DNA of 64,000 bases from Onthophagus taurus (taxonomy: Eukaryota; Arthropoda; Insecta; Coleoptera; Scarabaeidae): positions 3,167,001 through 3,231,000 of the forward strand of contig NC_091972.1 in NCBI RefSeq assembly GCF_036711975.1, written 5' to 3'. Below are positions 31,201 to 44,000 of this stretch, in pieces (within the stretch, counting starts at the first letter, position 1; every line of letters begins with the position of its first letter). The notes below the pieces were generated by a model. It saw only the letters and a list, made by a program, of their open reading frames with translations, did not search any database and was not told where the DNA came from. Both the position numbers and the translations under genes were made by a program.

Positions 31201-34200
31201 ATGAAAGTATTCTCTTTTTAATGCAATAAGCCGTTTTGAAAAATCGCTTTTAGTTCTTGAGAAATAAATTTTTGAAATGATCGAAAATTTTTTCCAATTT
31301 TGAAATTTTCGCCGATTCAATTTTAAAAATTCGTATAAAATCCAGTTCTTGGAATATAAGTATAAAAATTTTCCAAAGTGTTAACAAAAGTGTCCTCTTT
31401 CCAATGAACCAACCCATTTTGTAAAATAACTTTTAGTTTTTTAGAAAACAATATTTGAAGTTTTGATAAAATTTTCGATGTTGCAATTTGCATCGATAAC
31501 TTGCAAAATTCGCTATAAAATTAATTTCTTGAAGGATCCTTGTGGAAATATCACCAATTACTAATGAAAGTATTCTCTTTTTAATGCAACAAGCCGTTTT
31601 GAAAAATCGCTTTTAGTTCTTGAGAAATAAATTTTGGAAATGATCGAAAATTTTTTCCAATTTTGAAATTTTAGCCGAGTCAATTTTAAAAATTCGTATA
31701 AAATACAGTTCTTGGAATATAAGTATGAAAATTTTCCAAAGTGTTAACAAAAGTGTCCTCTTTCCAATGAACCAACCCATTTTGTAAAATAACTTTTAGT
31801 TTTTGAGAAAACAATATTTGAAGTTTTGATAAAATTTTCGATGTTCAATTTGCATTGATAACTTGAAAAATTCGCTATAAAATTAATTTCTTGAAGGATC
31901 CTTGTGGAAATATCACCAATTACTAATGAAAGTATTCTCTTTTTAATGCAACAAGCCGTTTTGAAAAATCGCTTTTAGTTCTTGAGAAATAAATTTTTGA
32001 AATGATCGAAAATTTTTTCCAATTTTGAAATTTTCGCCGATTCAATTTTAAAAATTCGTATAAAATCCAGTTCTTGGAATATAAGTATGAAAATTTTCCA
32101 AAGTGTTAACAAAAGTGTCCCCTTTCCAATGAACCAACCCATTTTGTAAAATAACTTTTAGTTTTTGAGAAAACAATATTTGAAGTTTTGATAAAATTTT
32201 CGATGTTCAATTTGCATTGATAACTTGAAAAATTCGCTATAAAATTAATTTCTTGAAGGATCCTTGTGGAAATATCACCAATTACTAATGAAAGTATTCT
32301 CTTTTTAATGCAACAAGCCGTTTTGAAAAATCGCTTTTAGTTCTTGAGAAATAAATTTTTGAAATGATCGAAAATTTTTTCCAATTTTGAAATTTTCGCC
32401 GATTCAATTTTAAAAATTCGTATAAAATCCAGTTCTTGGAATATAAGTATGAAAATTTTCCAAAGTGTTAACAAAAGTGTCCCCTTTCCAATGAACCAAC
32501 CCATTTTGTAAAATAACTTTTAGTTTTTGAGAAAACAATATTTGAAGTTTTGATAAAATTTTCGATGTTCAATTTGCATTGATAACTTGAAAAATTCGCT
32601 ATAAAATTAATTTCTTGAAGGATCCTTGTGGAAATATCACCAATTACTAATGAAAGTATTCTCTTTTTAATGCAACAAGCCGTTTTGAAAAATCGCTTTT
32701 AGTTCTTGAGAAATAAATTTTTGAAATGATCGAAAATTTTTTCCAATTTTGAAATTTTCGCCGATTCAATTTTAAAAATTCGTATAAAATCCAGTTCTTG
32801 GAATATAAGTATGAAAATTTTCCAAAGTGTTAACAAAAGTGTCCCCTTTCCAATGAACCAACCCATTTTGTAAAATAACTTTTAGTTTTTGAGAAAACAA
32901 TATTTGAAGTTTTGATAAAATTTTCGATGTTGCAATTTGCATCGATAACTTGCAAAATTCGCTATAAAATTAATTTCTTGAAGGATCCTTGTGGAAATAT
33001 CACCAATTACTAATGAAAGTATTCTCTTTTTAATGCAACAAGCCGTTTTGAAAAATCGCTTTTAGTTCTTGAGAAATAAATTTTTGAAATGATCGAAAAT
33101 TTTTTCCAATTTTGAAATTTTCGCCGAGTCAATTTTAAAAATTCGTATAAAATCCAGTTCTTGGAATATAAGTATGAAAATTTTCCAAAGTGTTAACAAA
33201 AGTGTCCCCTTTCCAATGAACCAACCCATTTTGTAAAATAACTTTTAGTTTTTGAGAAAACAATATTTGAAGTTTTGATAAAATTTTCGATGTTGCAATT
33301 TTCATCAATAGTTTTCAAAATTCGCTATAAAATTAATTTCTTGAAGGATCCTTGTGGAAATATCACCAATTACTAATGAAAGTATTCTCTTTTTAATGCA
33401 ACAAGCTGTTTTGAAAAATCGCTTTTAGTTCTTGAGAAATAAATTTTTGAAATGATCGAAAATTTTTTCCAATTTTGAAATTTTCGCCGGTTCAATTTTA
33501 AAAATTCGTATAAAATCCAGTTCTTGGAATATAAGTATGAAAATTTTCCAAAGTGTTAATAAAAGTGTCCTCTTTCCAATGAACCAACCCATTTTGTAAA
33601 ATAACTTTTAGTTTTTGAGAAAACAATATTTGAAGTTTTGATAAAATTTTCGATGTTGCAATTTTCATCAATAGTTTTCAAAATTCGCTATAAAATTAAT
33701 TTCTTGAAGGATCCTTGTGGAAATATCACCAATTACTAATGAAAGTATTCTCTTTTTAATGCAACAAGCCGTTTTGAAAAATCGCTTTTAGTTCTTGAGA
33801 AATAAATTTTTGAAATGATCGAACATTTTTTCCAATTTTGAAATTTTCGCCGATTCAATTTTAAAAATTCGTATAAAATCCAGTTCTTGGAATATAAGCA
33901 TGAAAATTTTCCAAAGTGTTAACAAAAGTGTCCTCTTTCCAATGAACCAACCCATTTTGTAAAATAACTTTTAGTTTTTGAGAAAACAATATTTGAAGTT
34001 TTGATAAAATTTTCGATGTTGCAATTTGCATCGATAACTTGCAAAATTCGCTATAAAATTAATTTCTTGAAGGATCCTTGTGGAAATATCACCAATTACA
34101 TATGAAAGTATTCTCTTTTTAATGCAACAAGCCGTTTTGAAAAATCGCTTTTAGTTCTTGAGAAATAAATTTTTGAAATGATCGAAAATTTTTTCCAATT

Positions 34201-34966
34201 TTGAAATTTTCGCCGATTCAATTTTAAAAATTCGTATAAAATCCAGCTCTTGGAATATAAGTATGAAAATTTTCCAAAGTGTTAACAAAAGTGTCCTCTT
34301 TCCAATGAACCAACCTATTTTGTAAAATAACTTTTAGTTTTTGAGAAAACAATATTTGAAGTTTTGATAAAATTTTCGATGTTGCAATTTTCATCGATAA
34401 TTTTCAAAATTCGCTATAAAATTTATTTCTTGAAGGATCCTTGTGGAAATATCACCAATTACTAATGAAAGTATTCTCTTTTTAATGCAACAAGCCGTTT
34501 TGAAAAATCGCTTTTAGTTCTTGAGAAATAAATTTTTGAAATGATCGAAAATTTTTTCCAATTTTGAAATTTTCGCCGAGTCAATTTTAAAAATTCGTAT
34601 AAAATCCAGTTCTTGGAATATAAGTATGAAAATTTTCCAAAGTGTTAACAAAAGTGTCCTCTTTCCAATGAACCAACCCATTTTGTAAAATAACTTTTAG
34701 TTTTTGAGAAAACAATATTTGAAGTTTTGATAAAATTTTCGATGTTGCAATTTTCATCAATAGTTTTCAAAATTCGCTATAAAATTAATTTCTTGAAGGA
34801 TCCTTGTGGAAATATCACCAATTACTTATGAAAGTATTCTCTTTTTAATGCAACAAGCCGTTTTGAAAAATCGCTTTTAGTTCTTGAGAAATAAATTTTT
34901 GAAATGATCGAAAATTTTTTCCAATTTTGAAATTTTCGCCGATTAAGTTTTAAAAATTACTATAAA
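28277..34966. repeat. 363-bp satellite, array 1 (about 18 copies)
   Basis: AT-rich monomers of 363 bp, set by GGATCCTTGTGG at 28630, 28993, 29356 and onward. From about 28,850 to 31,500 two monomer types alternate. One has GTCCCCTTTGCAATG and ATAATTTTCAAAATTC. The other has GTCCTCTTTCCAATG and ATAACTTGCAAAATTC. This gives a 726-bp higher-order unit. Later monomers form runs of other variants, such as GATGTTCAATTTGCATTG at 31,840-32,600. The array starts with a 13-bp segment, GTTATCACTTTCG, that belongs to hAT coding sequence next to array 2, and it ends in mid-monomer. Confidence 0.95.
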
Positions 34967-35086
34967 ATACTAATAACGCAATTAAAGATACTTAAGAAAC
35001 AGAAAAATAATTTGAGTCAATAAAATTTATTAATACTTAATTTTAATATTATTAAATCACATTAAATCGTTTTAATTTTTTAACGA
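34967..35086. repeat. Right flanking duplication of satellite array 1
   Basis: Duplicate of 28081-28200. It carries the last nine or so codons of the repeat-protein gene and its AATAAA signal, and joins the original 3' end of the hexosaminidase gene. Confidence 0.88.
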
Positions 35087-38000
35087 ACTCGATGTATCGG
35101 ACATGATCCTTCGTTTTGTGAACACCACATTGGTTCTAAAGCATCTGCATTAATTCCCATGCTAACTAATCTTTCGCGATGAACCAACATACGTTCTTCA
35201 GCAAATCTCCAATTAGTGTTAGGCTCCGACCATAGTCTCTCACCCATAGCGGAAATTCTAGGGAATATTCGACTGTCAATTGATGTACTATCGACTTGTT
35301 CGGTCCATAAGGCGGCTTCTGCTCCCAACATTTGATTAGCTCTATCACCAGCTAACTCTTTTGGGCTGTTATTATAAATTTGTTGCCACCCCTTATAAGG
35401 ACTACACCAATTATTACCACTATCGACCCAACCACCAAATCCACAATCTAAGTACATATCGTCGTAATTACTAAGAATTAATCTGTATCCTAAATCGAGT
35501 AAATCTTGGATGTGTTGGTCATTACGCGTCGTCCAAATTTGGATAATGTATCGATCATTAGGTAAATATTCGTGAACGTAATCTTTTTCGGTCAAAGAAC
35601 TAGTCCACATGATGATGGGAGTATCTTTTTTCTTCGCATGTTTATCGAAACGTTTTAACGCTTCCGATTGGAATACGTTCCAAAGTTTCGAAAAGCCAGC
35701 TTTATCGTTGTACCATCCCCTTTCATTCATCCATTCAACTATGTGATTCGTTGAATTCCAACATTGGAAAGCTACCTCATCACCTCCCATATGGAAAATA
35801 TCTGGATTAAATTGATCTATCATGTCTTTGTAGATACCTAAAAAAATTAATTATAAATTAAAATAGAAAATCATTAAACATTTTATTTTAGTACCTTCTA
35901 TTACATCATACATTCCTTCTTTAGTTGGATCTAATTGCCCGCATGGTGGTTCAACGCAATAATCTTGCCAAGGTTGCGCATTAAAGCAAACTACGTATCC
36001 TGTATCTTGCCAACCTTCCCCAACATGAGCTGGCGCATCAAATTCGGGCATAACACGAACTCCTCTGACTTTCCCAAATTCAATAATATCAGCAACCGTA
36101 TCTTTATCGTAAATCATTTTTGAAGAATAAGCTCCAAGTTCGGATAAATAAGGATTCGATTTCGAGACGTATGGGAAACTGTGACTGTCAGTAATGTGCC
36201 AGTGGAATGTATTTAACTTTGACATGGCCATTCCTTCGATAGTTCTTTTAATAGCATCGACGGACATGAAATTTCTAGCGGTATCTAATATTAATCCTCT
36301 GTATGGATAATGCGGTCTATCTTGTATATAAATATCTTTCACCATTTGATATTCCCGTTTAATATCGTCGTATATAATCAATTGGCTTAAAGTTTCTAAA
36401 CCATGTCTTGCACCAAAATAATTATCAGCTACAACGGTAGCATTTATTCGCCCATCAGAACTTTCCGTAACTTCCAATGTATATCCTTCATCCGTACTTA
36501 ATTCCAATCTATCAACATTTGGATTTGTCACCTTTAAATGAGCAAATAAAGATCTGCCACCGGCTTTTTGATTCCCGTTCGGTTCGATTTTATTCACGGC
36601 GTGGATAAATCTTTGTCTGGCCAATGTTACGAGGTTGTGACTTTTTGTATCTGATCTAGGTCCGGATATATCAATACTGTTTACGTTTAATCGGGTTAAT
36701 GTTTGTCCTATTCTAAAAGATCCACTTGGAATCGGCCATAATCCTGCTTTATCGTGACAAAATAATCTGCACGCAGGTAAACTTACAGCCGATTCTTTGG
36801 TTTCCGGCGTTAAACGAAATTTTTTACATGTTCCTTCGACGCATTGATATCTCCATTGTGGTGATCTAGAAATAAAAATAAATAAGTAATATTTTAATGG
36901 AAATATTGTTTGGAAAAAATGCGATGTGGTAAAATGGTTGAGAAATAAACTTTTTAAGGCCAATAATCCAATTTATACTGTTATGTTGTTCAATGATTCG
37001 CGGTTTTGTTATATTCTGTTTTTAAACCAAGAGGAGTATTTTAAATTTGTCACCAGATTGACCTTGCACGTGATTGGTTGAATGCGAGGAAGGTTCACAC
37101 ACAGGCAATTTTGATTTTGAATTTGAAGGTCATTATTGTATATTTTGTGTTCTTAAACCCTTTTTTATTATATTTTGAAATAAATACACTCATAACTTCA
37201 ATGTTAATTTGTATGTATAGTGTTGACGATAACAAACGAAAATAAATACAATAATAAGTAAATAAATAAATAATAATTATTAATTTAAATTTACCGCCAA
37301 AATATCTAGTGATATTTTCTGGTGATTTTTCCCAGTGTAAATCTGACTTTCGCGTTTACTCCTTGTGGTTTAAAAACAGAGTATAGTTCTAGTGCAAGTG
37401 TTAGTTCTAGTTTTAATTGTTATTCAGCGCTAAGTTGTATATTTTTAAGTTTCGGGTTTAGCCCTGTGTCTTCAGACGCTGAATGTTAGGTAAGGTTAGT
37501 TTTGTTTACAAACATTAATTATACCATGAAGCACAGAGTAAGGCAGAGAGTTAGCTCACCGGGAAAATGATAGGCCATTCTCTATCTCTTATTATCACAT
37601 CATAATACCGATATTTTCTCTTTGTCATCTTGATAGAAATCCTTAGTAGATGGCATACATGTCGTTAGTAATATTACAGAAAGCTGTTGACTTTGTTTAA
37701 GCGGTTTTGACATTTTATGTATGTCACATGTCACACAGTCCTTTTGCGTTTATTGTCTTATTTGTGCTTATTATCTATTTTTGCGTTGTATTTTTTAAGA
37801 ATAATTTTCGAGAATAATTATTGTAAAAATGTTTTGCATTGTGTGTGGATGTAGCGAAGATGAAGTTGGAAAATTATTTTGTTTTCCCAAGAATAAGGAC
37901 AGGTTAGTATTTTAATTATATTAATTTTTAATTTCAATAGTATTCAAATTAAGTATTCAAATTTTTGATAACACCGTGTCACTTAGGGTAAGAAGCAGTT

Positions 38001-41000
38001 GGTGTTTGATAACCAACATTTATTTGTTATAATGCTTTTTTGTTATATGTACTTTATCAATTGAAAACCACAGACAAAAACGGCCAACCCAACCCAACCT
38101 GTGAGGGTCATCCCGGAGAAGACGAGGACAGGGGTTTTTAGTGTAATTATATTGTAATTTAAATATAAAATTTTAAATCGCCAATGGATTTCTCTTTATT
38201 TTGCATTGAAATTATAAAATTATAACTTTTTGATTTGAGGTGCTTTTTATTGGTCTATTAAGCTGTAATTATTTTGGCTTACGCAAGCTAAATATAGCTT
38301 AATAGATCCACAAAAAGCACATTAGATCAAAAATATTTCTGTATTCAATTTTTAAATTAAATAAAAGATTTGAATTTGGCGCCAATTGCATTTTTGCTTC
38401 TCACTGCCATCTACATAAGTGTTACATGATGAGTGAGAGAGGCCGGTATATATTGGATCTCGCTTTCACAATGGAGTTGGCCGTCTGGTAGTAGTCTGTG
38501 CCATGAAGTATTCTTTGGCAATTAGTAATGGCAATTATAGCGTGAAGTTTTCTTTTGTAATGTCAATTATAGCGTGAAGGAATGTTCGGTAAGGTTAGTT
38601 TTGTTTACAAACATTAATTATACCATGAAGTTTTCCTTGGCAATTAGTAATGGCAATTATAGCGTGAAGTTTTCTTTTGTAATGTCAATTATAGCGTGAA
38701 GGAATGTGAGGTAAGGTTAGTTTTGTTTACAAACATTAATTATACCATGAGGTTTTCCTTGGCAATTTGTAATGGCAATTATAGCGTGAAGTTTTCTTTT
38801 GTAACGTCAATTATAGCGTGAAGGAATGTTAGGTAAGGTTAGTTTTGTTTACAAACATAAGCTTTGTTCGTTGGGGCTGCACTACTCTGCACGACATGGC
38901 ACTCGTATGACGTCATAGTGCAATGAAGTGTAAGTCATTGCACTATGACTTACAGCAGTAAGACGAGGTAAGGTTAGTTTTGTTTACAAAGCTATAAGCT
39001 TTGTTCGTTGGGACTGCACTACTCTGCACGACATGGCACTCGTATGACGTCATAGTGCAATGAAGTGTAAGTCAGTGCAATGTCATGTCAACTTAAGCTG
39101 TGTTTGGTACACTTGCTATAAATACTCCTAGTGTAGCAAGTGTAGTGCAGTTGACAACTCTCAGTTTTCAACACATTTTCAAAGTGCATAAGTGTAACAA
39201 TTTTAGGTGTTTGATAAAACGGATTGTTATCGGATCTTTATTATTTCTGTAGGAAGTTGAATAATTTATTATTGATCAAAGAATCAAGATGAATAAATCA
39301 AAAAAGGAAATGTTGCCTGTAGTTTTCCCCCTTCATCATAAATTATTTTTACATTTAACTGTCTTTCAATTTTAGCCATTATATTTAACCGGAGAACTTC
39401 CAATTGGGTTTTTAATTTTAATTGAATAGAACGTTTTCTACAAATCAAACTGTTATTTATTGTTTTTTCTAGCTTACAATATTTTATTTTTGTTTAAATA
39501 AATCTAACTTTGACACTTTCAAAAAACTAAATACGTCTTAAAGGTTATGTCGACTTACACTACACTTCCTACACTTGCCGGCGAGTCGGTGTGAAAAGTG
39601 TCTGCACTTTTAAAACTCAATCGCTTACCAAACACGGCGGCACTATCTACACTTGTTTGCACCAGTCTACCAAACACTATTTTTAAGAAAAAGTGTGCAC
39701 TGGTGTACGTTAGTGCAAGATACCAAACAAAGCTTTAGTGTAGGTTAGAAAAGTGTATAAACCGTGGTCCCAACGAACAGATTTTTATAAAAAAAAGTGT
39801 ACAATATTTGAAATGGACAAACAGGAGATTGTCAGCGAAATACTCGTGGAAAATGAAATTATCGCAGAATGTTTTTTAGTAGCGTTTTTTTAGTATTCAT
39901 TAAGTATTATTATTATTTTTTATTTTTTTCAATTATTAGCGAAATATATTTTCTATACCAAACTACTAACTCTTATTAGTTCTTTCAAGTACTACTTATA
40001 CTACTTAACGTATAAAGAAATCACATGCTAAATTGCACCAAAATTGATAAGCAGTACTTGCAAAAAAAAAATTGGGGTGGTGAGGGTAGTTAACCCCAGC
40101 CACCCTTAAATGAGAAAAAACACATAATATTTTTAAACGTACTATAAGTGTATTTAATGCCGCCAAAATGGACAGGGTAGTTTTTAAATTATTCCAAAAA
40201 AGTAGGGGTAGTTTTCTACTGCCTCTACTGGGATTGAATATACTGTGTTCTCTAATACAACAAATATTAATTATTATAAGGTTTTATTTCTTAATATTTA
40301 ATATTAATATTAATTATTACAAAACACGTTTTCAAATATTCCGCCATTTTAGTTACACTGCACTTGTTGAACTTAATCGAAAGCAGGTGCAACAAAATCT
40401 GCACTAACTTGCACCGACTGCACTAAGTTGCACTGCACCTGGCGCAACGAACAGTATGAGTGCAACTGCACTAAACTGCACTATCCCCAACGAACACACA
40501 ACATCTGCACTAAACTGCATAGTGCAAGTGAGTGTAAGTAGTGCAGTCCCAACGAACAAAGCTATTAATTATACCTTGAAGTTTTCTTTGGCACTTATAC
40601 TCTGTTTTTAAACCAGGAGGAGTATTTGAAATTTGTCACCAGATTGACCTTGCACGTGATTGGTTGAATGCGAGGAAGGTTCACACACAGGCAATTTTGA
40701 TTTTGAATTTGAAGGTTAGGTTATTGACAATTCGACAGTTTCGTGTCATTATTGTAAATTTTGTGTTCTTAAACCCTTCTTTATTATATTTTGAAATAAA
40801 TACACTCATAACTTCAATGTTAATTTGTATGTTTAGTGTTGACGATAACAAACGAAAATAAATACAATAATAAGTAAATTAATAAATAATAATAATTATT
40901 AATTTAAATTTACCGTCAAAATATCTAGTGATATTTTCTGGTGATTTTTCCTAGTGTAAGTCTGACTTTCGCGTTTACTCCTCCTGGTTTAAAAACAGAG

Positions 41001-44000
41001 TATAGTATTTCCGATGTTGAGTCAAATCAAGTTTACATAGAGACGACTCTATACATATATTTCTATGATGTCAAGTTTGCACAGAATGAAGTTGCATCAA
41101 CACTGCATTATATCGAATGTTTCTAGTTCTAAGTCTAGTGTTAGTTCTAGTTTTAGTGCAATAAAAATATGCAACATAGTGATATTTTATGCTACTTACC
41201 ATTATTACTAGAACTAACATTAGACCGAGAAGTAAAAACATTCAGGTTTAGCCGTGTTAAGAGTCGCACGGCTAAACGGAATGTTTCTACTTCCAGGTCT
41301 AGTGATAGTGCTAGTGCAAAACTAGAACTAACACTAGACCGAGAACTAGAAACATTCGGATTTAGCCTCACGTCTCTCAAGACGGCTAAACCCGAATGAT
41401 TCTAGTTCTACGTCTTGTGTTAGTTCTAGTGATAGTGCATTAGACCTAGAACTAGAAACATTCAGGTTTAGCCGTCTTAAGAAACGCATGACTAAACGGA
41501 ATGTTTCTAGTTCTAGACCTAGTCTAGTGTTAGTCTAGATTTATTTGTTATTCAGCTCTAGATTATTGTATATTTTTATTGAACTATAACGGACATTGTG
41601 TTTCCCGTAATGACATGTTGCATTTTATGTGGGACAAAGTCCAAAGTAAGTCTTGTATATTTTTGTACAGTGTTTCCCAAAAGTAATGGATAAATTCGTT
41701 AAAACAATTAAGAACAGTTTATGGAAAAATCGCTGAAACGGGTCTAAAGATTGAAATTTTTTGCAATTGTTTGGTATAGATTTAAAATTTTTGCCACTAT
41801 TTTTAAACGAGTAATAACGTCATTAATATTTTTTCAAATAGCAATAACCCATTACTATTACGAAATATGAAAGAGGACTTTTTTCTGAATCTAGTACAGT
41901 CAATTAATATTGGTTACAAAAGAAAATTTTCGAGAAAAATTATGTTAAAGTTTCATTATTTTCCATTCATTTAAGATAGCAAAATAGCAGTAGCTATACG
42001 TAACCATGGCAACCAACTATTTCAATATATCAAAAATTAATTATTGTCTTAATAAAATACCTAAAACAACTGGTTATTTTTTTCTGATTACAAATATATA
42101 TTGTCCGACAGGTCTATTTTTTATTGTTTTAGAATAAATCTAAAACTAAACTTTTTTTATAAAATTTCTAAACGCCGGACAGAAGCGAATTAGTTAAAAA
42201 TCTTGGCCAAAAAGATATTTCTGTCAATTTTTTTATTCAAAATTGATGGAAATTATAAAATATCTATACAATTAACAAGGATGAAGTATTTTATGATATA
42301 CTGCGATTTTATTTAATTGTATCTACCTACATTTTTATATATAGGGTGGTCCGTTACTACTGAGGCACAGAGGAACAGTGAATTCCTTACATTAAATTGT
42401 TACGATTTAACCCAATTTATGTTAGTCCAATTGTTAATAATAACGAAAATACAGATGATTAAAGTTAATACTTTATTTTCGCTTTTGTTTAAATATTTCG
42501 TTTTCTCTTGCATTATGACCATGAAAATTGGTACATTATCATTTTTTAAATAATAATTTGGTATTAGTTTTGATTTATCTTTCAGATGGCACTGCCTGCC
42601 TTAAAAAACTCCTTTAAAGTAGACATATCCTTTTCATCGTTAAAATTTTTGCAACTCACACAACTTGAAACAGTTTCTCAGACATTTTTACATAAATTTG
42701 GTATACCAATCTTCTTTAAAGTTCTCCGTTTCCAAGATAATCACTGTTTAAAGGCACTAAACATTAGTTGGCGTTGAAAATGATTTTATTTCGTCAAATA
42801 CTAGACTAACACCGTCAATTGGCATTAATACTAGAGTAGTAATGCTAATTGACAATAAAAATTATTAAAGAAAAATGAAAATAAAGCATAAACTTTACCC
42901 ATCTGTATCTTCGTTATTATTTACAAGTGGACTAAGATAAATTGGGTTAAATCGTAATAATTTAATGTAAGGAATTCACTATTGCTCTGTGCCCCATTAG
43001 TAACGGACCAGCCTGTATAAGACGTATGGTTAATAATTTTCAAGGAAAAAAATCATGCAAATAATAAATTGAATTGACACAATAACAACTTTTAATATTT
43101 TACCGAAAATTCAGTGTGTCAATTCAATTTTTTAATTTCTTTCTAGAAAATTATTAACTTTAGAACGTTAACATCTCATACTAAAATTAATTAGTGTTTT
43201 AGAAAATAAATTGTAATTTTGGTTAGACACTTTTTTTGTGGACAGCCTATATTATCGATTTAATAGTGAAAAAGTGTCCCTTTATGTTTATTTTCTAACT
43301 GCAAATGCGCTCCCCAAACAAACAGCACATAGCAGAATTATGATTTTTTTCCCAACTTTATACACACACTATAATAAAAATTTATTTTAAGGTAAAACCG
43401 CAAAATACCGCAAGAATTTCTAGTAAAATCTACAATAGTAGGTCTTATACTACAACACGTATACAATATTACTTTTGAACAATGTTAAACAATTTATTTT
43501 TTGCCCATCTAAATATCGTAAAATAAATTATTTTCTCAATTTCAACATATGATGTAATCAAACAATATTACAAAAATACTAATAACCGAATTGTTGCTTT
43601 CAATATATTATACAATTCTATTAAAAAAGTGTAAAGGAAAAAATTAATTAAAAATCACAATTTTTACCGACGTTTTATCTAGGTGATAAGTGATAACTGT
43701 TGTGATAAGTGTGATAACTAAACAATCAATTGACAACTAAAACATTTTGGCGGCAATTCTTACAATAATTATAAATAAGGTGTTTCAAGACACCTTGGGG
43801 TTTACTTAATCAAATAGGATTAATTACATTTTCAATCTTATTCCTTAAATTTTTCCAGTTTTGGTCGAGATTTTTAAAAAATTCGCCTGTGTGCGCCGCC
43901 GAAATCTAGTGTCGTCTAAGAAATGAAATTTACAGTTTCCTGTAAATTAAGGGGTATTATTTTTCTGGTATTTAAAAACAAATAATTATATTTATTACAC

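Noticed and set aside
28277..34966. CRISPR-like regular array
   Set aside because: Monomers are contiguous 363-bp satellites with no spacers, in insect DNA.
36866..36963. MALKSLFLNHF... as the NAG1 N-terminus
   Set aside because: It reads through the intron polypyrimidine tract and acceptor. The exon at 45725-45661 gives a proper signal peptide in phase.
41169..41399. Overlapping 76- and 62-codon frames with similar peptides on both strands
   Set aside because: Caused by the inverted CTAG-rich hairpins. No start context or conservation.
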